Source: FEN-1297 sp963787005
GTDB lineage: Bacteria; Bacteroidota; Ignavibacteria; Ignavibacteriales; Ignavibacteriaceae
NCBI GenBank assembly: GCA_963787005.1
Contig: CAWBBX010000061.1
Location: forward strand, 1-16,115
DNA: 16,115 nt
Direction of reading: 5' to 3'
Position numbers and translations under genes: made by a program. The notes beneath the pieces are model-generated. The model saw nothing but the letters and a program-made list of their open reading frames with translations, was not told the origin of the DNA and did no database searches. Positions 7,123 to 13,204 of the stretch are shown here, one piece after another (position 1 is the stretch's first letter; each line of letters begins with the position of its first letter).

Positions 7123-7963
7123 TGACTTTATTAAGATAACTGTTAAAGGAACATTTATGGGAGTTTCCAAAACCGTTGTTGTCTACGCACAATTTCCAAA
7201 TAGCGGATCTGCGCTTCCATCGTCTTTTAAAGCCTCCGTTACCACAAACGGATCTACTTCCACTAACGGCACTTTGGTTGTTGACGGAAGAGACCATGAT
7301 GACCTTGGAAACCTTATAAATTCTCTAGGAATGACAGGTATTTATTCTACCGGGAGCGTCTCCCAAAAGGGACAGTCGCTTATAGGCGGAACAGTTAACG
7401 GCAGCGATTATGCGCCGGCAAAACCTGCAAATTCCGGAGTGATAGAAGCAAGTCAAACTTGGTCGGGAACATACCCCACAACACCGGATGAGGTAATGGG
7501 CGGATCGAGCAGCAATTTTCCGGACGGTACGTTAAAGTCCTTTGCGGAGAGCGGCAAGAGCGGAAGTCAATATGCCACTTCTCCTAATGGCCTTACCTTC
7601 CCGCTAAGCGGAGTAACGTACGTGGAACTGCCGGCAAACGGATCGTGGAACAATATAAATCTCAGCGGCTCGGGTATATTAATAGTTCATAATACTTCCG
7701 GCAGCGCGGTAATATCCGGTATAAGCTCCGGAACTTTTAAGGGAATGATTATTACCGACGATATCAGCAGTGTTGACGGTACAATAATCGGCGGAATATT
7801 TACTCTTAATTCCGGCGGCAGCACATTGGGAAACGGCGCCGGATCGATATTGTATTCAAGTAAGGCTATTCAGGATGCTATAAACATCTTTAATACCGCG
7901 GGCGGATCAAATACTTACGGGGCGGGAGGAAAAAGATTGAACGTTGTCCGCTGGCAGGGATAA
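7112..7963 (+). CDS. C-terminal domain of the PilX-like protein, in the +1 frame
   Basis: About 283 residues, open in the +1 frame directly after the repeat and ending at TAA 7961-7963. It starts NNDFIKITVKG and TVVVYAQFP, matching strands in the paralogue (LITVIGISG, VRSVIQLP). The remainder carries Gly/Asp-rich turns: VDGRDHDDLGN, VNGSDYAPAKP, YPTTPDEVMGG and SGSQYATSPNG. It ends with a beta-helix-like section (GSGILIVHN, GTFKGMIITDD, GTIIGGIFTL) of the type found at the C-terminus of PilX-like pilus proteins. It is surely the missing end of the 6331 gene. It could also be made separately: ATG 7157 is preceded by AAAGGA at a 6-nt spacing, giving 268 residues without membrane anchor or signal peptide. 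The conserved sequence argues that it is under selection rather than a relic. Confidence 0.7.
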   Translation, partial: PVNNDFIKITVKGTFMGVSKTVVVYAQFPNSGSALPSSFKASVTTNGSTSTNGTLVVDGRDHDDLGNLINSLGMTGIYSTGSVSQKGQSLIGGTVNGSDYAPAKPANSGVIEASQTWSGTYPTTPDEVMGGSSSNFPDGTLKSFAESGKSGSQYATSPNGLTFPLSGVTYVELPANGSWNNINLSGSGILIVHNTSGSAVISGISSGTFKGMIITDDISSVDGTIIGGIFTLNSGGSTLGNGAGSILYSSKAIQDAINIFNTAGGSNTYGAGGKRLNVVRWQG

Positions 7964-8161
7964 TGTAATTATTCTTAATTTTGTTCCAATTCGATACAGA
8001 TTGATGTACATCCATTGATTTGCCCCTATATTGTGTAACACGAAAGAAGTAATTTCTACATTCTGAATGTAGAAATTGATGTAATTCCTACCTGATGAGA
8101 CACTTCAAAATATTCAACTGAAAAAAAACCCTCTAAATTTGTGCTTTTTTGAGACTAATTG
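7964..8161. promoter_or_regulatory. Inter-cassette regulatory region with hairpin and GTAATT repeats
   Basis: About 200 nt without coding potential. AATTTCTACATT (8051-8062) and AATGTAGAAATT (8066-8077) form a perfect 12-bp inverted repeat around CTG. Two copies of GTAATTYCTAC, at 8049-8059 and 8081-8091, are 32 bp apart and lie about 100-140 nt upstream of the predicted start of the second cassette. That layout mimics the upstream array at 4757-4811. GATGTACATC (8003-8012) is a further 10-bp palindrome. The hairpin has no T-run, so an operator is preferred over a terminator. Confidence 0.4.
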
Positions 8162-8178
8162 TATAGCACGATATTTGT
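8162..8178 (+). promoter_or_regulatory. Sigma-54-like promoter of the second minor-pilin cassette
   Basis: TATAGCACGATATTTGT repeats the 16-nt element before the first cassette exactly. The -24-like AG (8165-8166) and -12-like GT (8177-8178) are 10 nt apart. The predicted transcription start near 8190 falls right before AAGGAAAGGG (8191-8200), the ribosome-binding site of the gene starting at 8210. This places promoter, leader and start in a consistent order. Confidence 0.5.
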
Positions 8179-8209
8179 ATTATATTGTTTAAGGAAAGGG
8201 ATTACTGAA

Positions 8210-8695
8210 ATGAATGGTCATCAAATGCTCCTGGTACTTGCCGCTATTGTGTTGTTTTCACTTCTAGCGATCAATGTAAATAGGACGATATACTCTTCGG
8301 AAACTCAAACGAATAAATCCGAATATTTGGCGACTGCCACAGCCGTTGGCCAAAGTGTTATGAACAAAATAAGCAACAAGGCTTTCGATCAGGGGACCAT
8401 CAATAATCCCGCTTTTAACTTCGCTATTATTACAGCGCCCGATTCACTTAACTGCGAGACGGGCGAATCATATTCTACTTATAACGATGTGGATGATTAT
8501 AACAATTATACAGAATCGGACACTACTCCCAGATCGGATGTTTACAACGTGAGGGTTCAAGTTAATTACGTGAACGACAATAATTTTTTGGACATCATAA
8601 ATTCAAAATCACATACAAAAAGAATAGAAGTGCTTGTAACCAGCAACTATATGGCGCCGGACACTCTTCATCTTTATTATTATAAAAGTTATTAA
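8210..8695 (+). CDS. PilV-like minor pilin, second cassette
   Basis: A 161-residue protein from ATG 8210, preceded by a strong AAGGAAAGGG site. The longer open frame from 8159 begins before the promoter and is rejected. Residues 1-24 (MNGHQMLLVLAAIVLFSLLA) form the N-terminal hydrophobic helix. TAVGQSVMNKISNKAFDQ follows, then a beta-rich half with NDVDDYNNYTESD and VYNVRVQVNYV. It is the paralogue of the gene at 5245 and exactly the same length. As there, the only possible prepilin-like cleavage site is Gly followed by a polar pair (G-HQ), with no Glu5. It probably serves as a minor pilin. The differences between the copies suggest an old duplication with specialised subunits rather than redundancy. 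Confidence 0.75.
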   Translation: MNGHQMLLVLAAIVLFSLLAINVNRTIYSSETQTNKSEYLATATAVGQSVMNKISNKAFDQGTINNPAFNFAIITAPDSLNCETGESYSTYNDVDDYNNYTESDTTPRSDVYNVRVQVNYVNDNNFLDIINSKSHTKRIEVLVTSNYMAPDTLHLYYYKSY

Positions 8696-8702
8696 AAACT
8701 AG

Positions 8703-9227
8703 ATGAATCAAATATTAGACATAGTGGGATCGTATCTGCTGGGAGGAATAGTTGTTCTTGCCTTGATAGGACTTACTTTCTTCCTATCTACTAAATCGCA
8801 GGAGACTACGTTAAGCCAGATTACACAGTATACCGTGGCGGAAACCGGCAGGGTAGTAGAAAACGACATGGAAAAGATTGGTTACAGAGTAACATCAGGC
8901 TCAAAAATTGTTGCGTTGTCGGCCGATTCAATATCGTTCAGAGGCGACCTGAATAACGACGGTTCGGTGAATACGGTTAAGCTCTATGCGCAAAATAATA
9001 ATAATCACTTAACGTTGTTTAAGATTGTCGACGGCAGCGCCAAGTGGTCGATGCCGGTTAAAAGTTTCAGCATTCAGGGGATAGACAGCGCAGGTAACAA
9101 GACAATTAATACAGCTAACATTAAAAGCTTAATAGTCTCAATGGTTACACAGGAAAAGACGATTGATGATTCCCAGAATAGCATAGGTGCTTTTTGGAAG
9201 CGACAGATATATCCAAAGAATTTATAG
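8703..9227 (+). CDS. PilW-like minor pilin, second cassette
   Basis: A 174-residue protein starting 7 nt after the preceding stop. No clear ribosome-binding site is seen, so coupling to the upstream gene is likely. LDIVGSYLLGGIVVLALIGL is the N-terminal membrane helix. The stretch VVENDMEKIGYR (about 51-62) carries the PilW-type D...+.GY motif. IVALSADSISFRGDLNNDGS begins the beta domain. The C-terminus reads FWKRQIYPKNL. Paralogue of the gene at 5746, about 15 residues shorter, mainly in the middle loop. Its predicted role is a minor-pilin complex with the flanking PilV- and PilX-like proteins. Confidence 0.75.
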   Translation: MNQILDIVGSYLLGGIVVLALIGLTFFLSTKSQETTLSQITQYTVAETGRVVENDMEKIGYRVTSGSKIVALSADSISFRGDLNNDGSVNTVKLYAQNNNNHLTLFKIVDGSAKWSMPVKSFSIQGIDSAGNKTINTANIKSLIVSMVTQEKTIDDSQNSIGAFWKRQIYPKNL

Positions 9228-9255
9228 AATAAAAATAAGAAAGTTTTAAAACACA

Positions 9256-10413
9256 ATGGGCAGAATGTTATTAATATTGATCCTCGGAGGTTCGATCCTG
9301 TTTTCGCTTACAAGCATTAACATAAACAAGGGTAACCTCTCCATGGTTGAGAACAACGTCGATCAATACAACTTCGGCGCAGCAAAGAATTATACCGAAA
9401 GCGGTGTCGAATTTGCAATAAGCAAGCTTGCCGCCGATACCAGCTGGTCCGGAACGCAGAATTTTCAGCTGCATGGAGGATCGTTTAGTATTACGGTTGA
9501 AAATACCAGCAGCACATATTTTAATGGTCCGAACACAGGGTTAACTTCGGCCAAACTGATAACCGTAATAGGAATTTCTGGGGATCGGGCAGACACAGTT
9601 AGAAGCGTAATTCAATTACCATCGGCCTCAGGGTTCGGTCCCCCTCCCGCATACTTGCAATATGCGGTAGCGACGGGGAATAATCTGCATATGAACGGCA
9701 ACGTAACAATACGTGACGACAATAATCCCTCCATTAATGCAAACATTCACACAAACGCTGATTTCCACATGAACGGCAATAACACCATAAAAGGATTTCT
9801 AACATACGTAGGAGAGGCCGAATCGAACCCGAGCCATGCAATAAATAACGATATAGTACCCAATCAAAATCCGGATGGACAGGCGAGCAGCCAAAGAACC
9901 GACGCTGTTGAAATTCCAAGGTTCAATCCCGACGATTATAAAGCAAAAGCCGATTCGGTTTTTCCGAACAATATAACTTTAAGCGGCAATATTTCGCTTG
10001 GTACAAAGGACAATCCGAAAGTAATCTATGTCGGCGGTGATTTATCAATCAAGGGTAATGTTTCCGGGTACGGTGAATTTATAGTAAAGGGAAATATCCT
10101 GCTTAACGGCAATGTTGATATCGCCTCCGATGATCCTGCCAGCAGCAGTCTCGGTCTTTATACCGCGGGAGATTTAAACGCGAACGGAAACGTAACCGTA
10201 AAAGCACAAATACTAACAGGAGGAAACGTAAACCTTGGCGGTAACTGCAAGGTATACGGCAGTGTTACTGCAAAAGGTTCGGTTAACTTCGGCGGGAACG
10301 TAGATATTTATTACCGGCCGGCTAACGGAGCACTGACCAAGCCGCTGGAAGACGATAGTGAAGCAACTAACGCCATAGTACAATCACGACCCAAAATACT
10401 TTCGTATTACTGA
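9256..10413 (+). CDS. PilX-like minor pilin with NGN-rich beta-helix domain, second cassette
   Basis: A 385-residue protein, intact. An N-terminal membrane helix (MGRMLLILILGGSILFSLTS) is followed by the PilX-like helix (AKNYTESGVEFAISKLAADT) and two beta strands ending near VIQLPS (about 126). From about residue 135 the chain has repeated short motifs: LHMNGNVTI, FHMNGNNTI, ITLSGNISL, LSIKGNVSG, ILLNGNVDI, LNANGNVTV, VNLGGNCKV and VNFGGNVDI. These are typical of a right-handed beta-helix or polymer-forming fold. It would be displayed on the pilus or outside the inner membrane. It is the paralogue of the split gene at 6331-7963 but lacks the Gly-rich insert, and its C-terminal domain is of a different type. 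It is the last gene before the terminator at 10433. The ribosome-binding site is weak. Confidence 0.75.
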   Translation: MGRMLLILILGGSILFSLTSININKGNLSMVENNVDQYNFGAAKNYTESGVEFAISKLAADTSWSGTQNFQLHGGSFSITVENTSSTYFNGPNTGLTSAKLITVIGISGDRADTVRSVIQLPSASGFGPPPAYLQYAVATGNNLHMNGNVTIRDDNNPSINANIHTNADFHMNGNNTIKGFLTYVGEAESNPSHAINNDIVPNQNPDGQASSQRTDAVEIPRFNPDDYKAKADSVFPNNITLSGNISLGTKDNPKVIYVGGDLSIKGNVSGYGEFIVKGNILLNGNVDIASDDPASSSLGLYTAGDLNANGNVTVKAQILTGGNVNLGGNCKVYGSVTAKGSVNFGGNVDIYYRPANGALTKPLEDDSEATNAIVQSRPKILSYY

Positions 10414-10432
10414 TAACAACTGAGAAGGTACT

Positions 10433-10466
10433 AAAAAAGTCCCGGCCCCATACCGGGACTTTTTTT
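10433..10466. terminator. Bidirectional terminator between the pilin cassette and aspS
   Basis: A 13-bp perfect stem, AAAAAAGTCCCGG (10433-10445) with CCGGGACTTTTTT (10454-10466, C at 10453 partly redundant), closes a loop of about 7 nt. A-run and T-run flank a G/C core on both strands, so it works in either direction. It lies 20 nt after the stop of the PilX-like gene. Confidence 0.9.
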
Positions 10467-10478
10467 ATTTTAAAATTT

Positions 10479-10512
10479 AAAGATTCCATCGTTTTAAAAA
10501 GATGGAATCTTT
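10479..10512. terminator. Second bidirectional terminator, aspS side
   Basis: A 12-bp stem, AAAGATTCCATC (10479-10490) with GATGGAATCTTT (10501-10512), has a 10-nt loop and T/A runs on both sides. It lies 13 nt beyond the aspS stop on the minus strand. With the neighbouring hairpin it insulates the two convergent transcripts. Confidence 0.85.
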
Positions 10513-10525
10513 TTTCTAAAACTTA

Positions 10526-12304
10526 TTACCTTATTTTTATATGAAGCTCTTTCAACTGCTCTTCGCTGACGGTGGAAGGTGCTTCGTCCATTATGGACAC
10601 GGCACTGGCAGTCTTGGGGAAGGCGATCACTTCCCTGATAGAGTTCTCACCTGCAAATATCATAGCCATCCTGTCGAAGCCGAACGCGATTCCCCCGTGC
10701 GGAGGAGCGCCGTATTTAAATGCGTTCATCAGGAAGCCGAATTTATATTCCGCCTCTTCATCGGAAATACCGAGTGCTTTGAACATCTTGGATTGAAGGT
10801 CGGCGTTGTGAATTCTTATACTTCCTCCGGCAATCTCGCTTCCGTTAAGAACAAGATCGTACGCCCTGGCCTTAACTTTTGACGGATCTTTTTCCATCAG
10901 ATCAACGTCTTCAAGACGCGGCGAAGTAAAAGGATGATGCATGGCGTAATAGCGCTTTGTAGCTTCGTCCCACTCGAACAACGGGAAGTCGGTTACCCAG
11001 AGAAGCTTTGGTTCGGAATCCGGTTTTATGAGATTTAGGCGCTTGGCCATTTCGAGTCTGAGCTGCCCCATAATAGATAGCGCTTTCAGTCTCGGACCGG
11101 AAATTATAAAAAGAAGATCTCCCGGTTTTGCGCCCAGCTCTTTTACAAGATTTTTTTTCTCTTCATCGGAAAGGAATTTTGCGATAGGCGCTTCGAGCTC
11201 TGTTCCGGATTCGCCTTCTTTAACCCTCATCCAGATGAGTCCGCCCGCGCCGAGCTTTTTAACAAAGTCGGTAAGTACGTCGAGCTGGTTCCTAGTGTAA
11301 TCGCCGCATCCTTCCGCTAGTAATCCGGTAATGATGCCTTTGTTTTTAATATGATCGTGGAAAACCTTGAACTCTGTTTTCTCGAAGACCGAGTTGAGCG
11401 TCTTCATCTCGAGTCCGCATCTGAGATCAGGCTTATCGCTTCCGTACTTTTCCATCGCATCGTCAAAAGTTAAGCGTGGAATAGGAAGCTTAAGATCGCG
11501 GTTCCAGATCTCTTTAAAGAGAACCTTCATCAGGCCTTCCATCATTTCAAAAATATTCTCCTGGTCGATGAAGGACATCTCGACGTCTATCTGCGTGAAC
11601 TCCGGCTGCCTGTCGGCGCGAAGATCCTCGTCGCGGAAACACTTTACTATCTGGAAATAACGGTCGAGCCCGCTTACCATCAGCAGCTGTTTGTACTGCT
11701 GGGGTGATTGCGGAAGCGCGTAGAACTTTCCTTTATGAAGTCTGCTCGGCACAAGGTAATCCCTCGCGCCTTCCGGTGTACTTTTCATCAGAACCGGGGT
11801 CTCGACTTCAACAAATTTATTTGCGTCAAAATATTTTCTTACGACCTGATACATTTTATGGCGCATCAGCAAATTCTGCTGAAGCGGAGGTCTTCTGAGA
11901 TCGAGATACCTGTACTTTAAGCGCACGTCTTCGCTGGTTTCCAAATCCTCTTTAATAGGGAAGGGCGGGGTCTTCGCTTCATTAAGGATGACCAGTTTGT
12001 TAACCATAACATCTACCTGGCCGGTGGGCAGAGAGGGATTCTCGGTACCTTCGGGACGCTTGCGCACCTTGCCTTCTATCGAAATAACAAACTCGCTTCT
12101 TAAAGCGGCGGCGGCGGCGTGAGCGTCTTTATCGAATCCGGGTTCAAACACGACCTGTGTTATTCCGTATCGGTCGCGCATGTCTATAAAAATCAATCCC
12201 CCGAGATCGCGGCGTGTATCGACCCATCCGTTAAGTACAACGCTGTCACCGATATTCGCTTCCCTTAACTCGCCGCACGTATGTGTTCTTGTCTTAAAGT
12301 ACAT
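10526..12304 (-). CDS. aspS: Aspartyl-tRNA synthetase
   Basis: A 592-residue class II synthetase that charges tRNA-Asp with aspartate in the cytoplasm, the normal length for bacterial AspRS. Residues about 15-105 form the OB-fold anticodon-binding domain (VVLNGWVDTRRDLGGLIFID). Motif 1 is near 164-190 (FVEVETPVLMKSTPEGARDY). Motif 2 is near 222-244, with CFRDEDLRADRQPEFTQID. The bacterial GAD insertion domain spans about 300-410. Motif 3 is near 537-552 (GGIAFGFDRMAMIFAG). NGSEIAGGSIRIH is the conserved active-site block. Leu in RRDLGG is the residue associated with tRNA-Asp-specific enzymes, whereas dual-specificity enzymes often have His; this is an inference from family knowledge. A ribosome-binding site AAGGAG lies 14 nt before ATG, a long spacing. 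Monocistronic, with terminators downstream. Confidence 0.98.
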   Translation of the reverse strand: MYFKTRTHTCGELREANIGDSVVLNGWVDTRRDLGGLIFIDMRDRYGITQVVFEPGFDKDAHAAAAALRSEFVISIEGKVRKRPEGTENPSLPTGQVDVMVNKLVILNEAKTPPFPIKEDLETSEDVRLKYRYLDLRRPPLQQNLLMRHKMYQVVRKYFDANKFVEVETPVLMKSTPEGARDYLVPSRLHKGKFYALPQSPQQYKQLLMVSGLDRYFQIVKCFRDEDLRADRQPEFTQIDVEMSFIDQENIFEMMEGLMKVLFKEIWNRDLKLPIPRLTFDDAMEKYGSDKPDLRCGLEMKTLNSVFEKTEFKVFHDHIKNKGIITGLLAEGCGDYTRNQLDVLTDFVKKLGAGGLIWMRVKEGESGTELEAPIAKFLSDEEKKNLVKELGAKPGDLLFIISGPRLKALSIMGQLRLEMAKRLNLIKPDSEPKLLWVTDFPLFEWDEATKRYYAMHHPFTSPRLEDVDLMEKDPSKVKARAYDLVLNGSEIAGGSIRIHNADLQSKMFKALGISDEEAEYKFGFLMNAFKYGAPPHGGIAFGFDRMAMIFAGENSIREVIAFPKTASAVSIMDEAPSTVSEEQLKELHIKIR

Positions 12305-12538
12305 TGTTGGTAATCGAGCTCCTTAATTAAAAAATTGTAAGATGTGAAAATAATCAATAAAAGAAGGTTAAACAAATTATTTCAATAGTATAACCGTGTT
12401 AAAATTCACATAACCGCATAATAATACTCATTTCGGCAAAAATTTTTGTGTCTGATTATAAATGGAAAATATTGGTTATAGCGAATAAAGATAATACTAT
12501 TAGCTTTTCTATTTTGAGAGTTAATTTATGCACTCCAT
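12305..12538. other. aspS upstream region, no gene seen
   Basis: About 230 AT-rich bases between aspS and the first inverted-repeat element. It must hold the aspS promoter. A TTGAAA word (minus strand, near 12386) followed by AT-rich sequence is a weak candidate; I see no convincing -10/-35 pair. No open frame or RNA gene is supported. Confidence 0.4.
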
Positions 12539-12551
12539 AACCTCATCCTAT

Positions 12552-12701
12552 GAGGTTGTCTCAAAAGAACGCTGAGCAACTTTGTGCCTTAGAGCCTTCG
12601 TGGCTATAGCAATTAATATTATTGACTAACGAAGTTTTAAATTGCCACAAAGACGCGAAGGCTCAAAGAATCACAAAGAAAATTCCTTTTGAGATAACCC
12701 C
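12552..12701. mobile_element. Miniature inverted-repeat element 1
   Basis: A 150-bp non-coding unit. Terminal inverted repeats GAGGTTGTCTCAAAAG (12552-12567) and CTTTTGAGATAACCCC (12686-12701) match at 14 of 16 positions. TAT flanks both ends as a possible 3-bp target duplication. Inside, CTTTGTG...GAGCCTTCG (from about 12580) is mirrored by CGAAGGCTC...CACAAAG (about 12656-12678), so the unit folds into a long imperfect hairpin. Its ends resemble those of element 2 at 12809. No transposase is in the window; a non-autonomous element is inferred. Confidence 0.6.
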
Positions 12702-12808
12702 TATGGTTAAAAATGTCTTTGTAGTTATAATGTTAACGGAACCCTTTACGTATTGTAAATTTATACGAAGATAAAAAATAGCAATGTGGGAATTTGGTGC
12801 TAAGATAT

Positions 12809-12929
12809 GGGGCTGTCCCAAAACGTAGCACAGACTATTAGTCTGTGTTTTGAAAGACTTGAAAAACAAATAAATATGAGTTACATGTTTTGTAGCAATA
12901 CAGATTATAAATCCTTTTGGGACAGCCCC
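12809..12929. mobile_element. Miniature inverted-repeat element 2 with perfect 15-bp ends
   Basis: A 121-bp unit bounded by GGGGCTGTCCCAAAA (12809-12823) and TTTTGGGACAGCCCC (12915-12929), a perfect 15-bp inverted repeat. GATA occurs just outside on both sides (one base offset on the left), a possible target duplication. An internal hairpin, CACAGACTA-T-TAGTCTGTG (12829-12847), has perfect 9-bp arms. It has no coding capacity. The ends share GGNTGTCYCAAAA with element 1, suggesting one transposon family. Confidence 0.7.
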
Positions 12930-13204
12930 GATACTAAGAGAGGTATTTATAACTTCTAGATCAAAGAAATGTTCCTTTTTATTTCGGTATAAGAAAATGA
13001 TATTTGATGAAGGTCTTAAAACATAATTTTGATTATCTTTACGGCTGTCCGGGGAACCGTGGAAAATTTATCTCGCTATTCGTGAATTCACGGCAATATT
13101 TTTCGCCGCTAACCTGCCTGCCGCAGGCAGGTGCGCGAATGTTTAACACACCCGGCCCCAAAATATAAGCAAAAACAATTATCATCAATTAAAATTAAAA
13201 CGGC
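12930..13204. other. Intergenic region upstream of the nucleoside phosphorylase gene
   Basis: About 275 bases without coding potential. It contains a 12-bp palindrome CGTGAATTCACG (13081-13092) and the REP-like palindrome at 13112-13132. The gene start at 13205 has no clear ribosome-binding site (AATTAAAACGGC before ATG). The promoter is not identifiable by eye. Confidence 0.4.
13112..13132. repeat. REP-like 21-bp palindrome
   Basis: ACCTGCCTGC (13112-13121) and GCAGGCAGGT (13123-13132) are perfect 10-bp arms around a single C. G/C-rich palindromes of this CCTGCCTGC type recur between genes in many Bacteroidota/Chlorobi-group and uncultured bacterial genomes. Only one copy is present here. 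It has no T-run, so terminator function is doubtful. Confidence 0.75.

Noticed and set aside
6496..7297. Long minus-strand open frames rich in Ala, Arg or Pro-Val repeats
   Set aside because: They are by-products of the 18-bp repeat and lack homology to the paralogous cassette; the plus frame matches known neighbours.
8051..8077. Terminator for the first cassette
   Set aside because: The hairpin is perfect but AT-rich, has no T-run and lies within the upstream region of the next promoter; an operator fits better.
8159..8209. Longer start of the second PilV-like gene
   Set aside because: It begins before the 16-nt promoter element, and ATG 8210 has a strong AAGGAAAGGG ribosome site.
12663..12869. 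68-residue minus-strand open frame
   Set aside because: It spans parts of both inverted-repeat elements, has no ribosome site and has no recognisable protein features.
12305..13204. tRNA or other structured RNA in the 900-bp non-coding gap
   Set aside because: No cloverleaf, T-loop word or known RNA signature was found; the structure present is explained by inverted-repeat elements and the palindrome.
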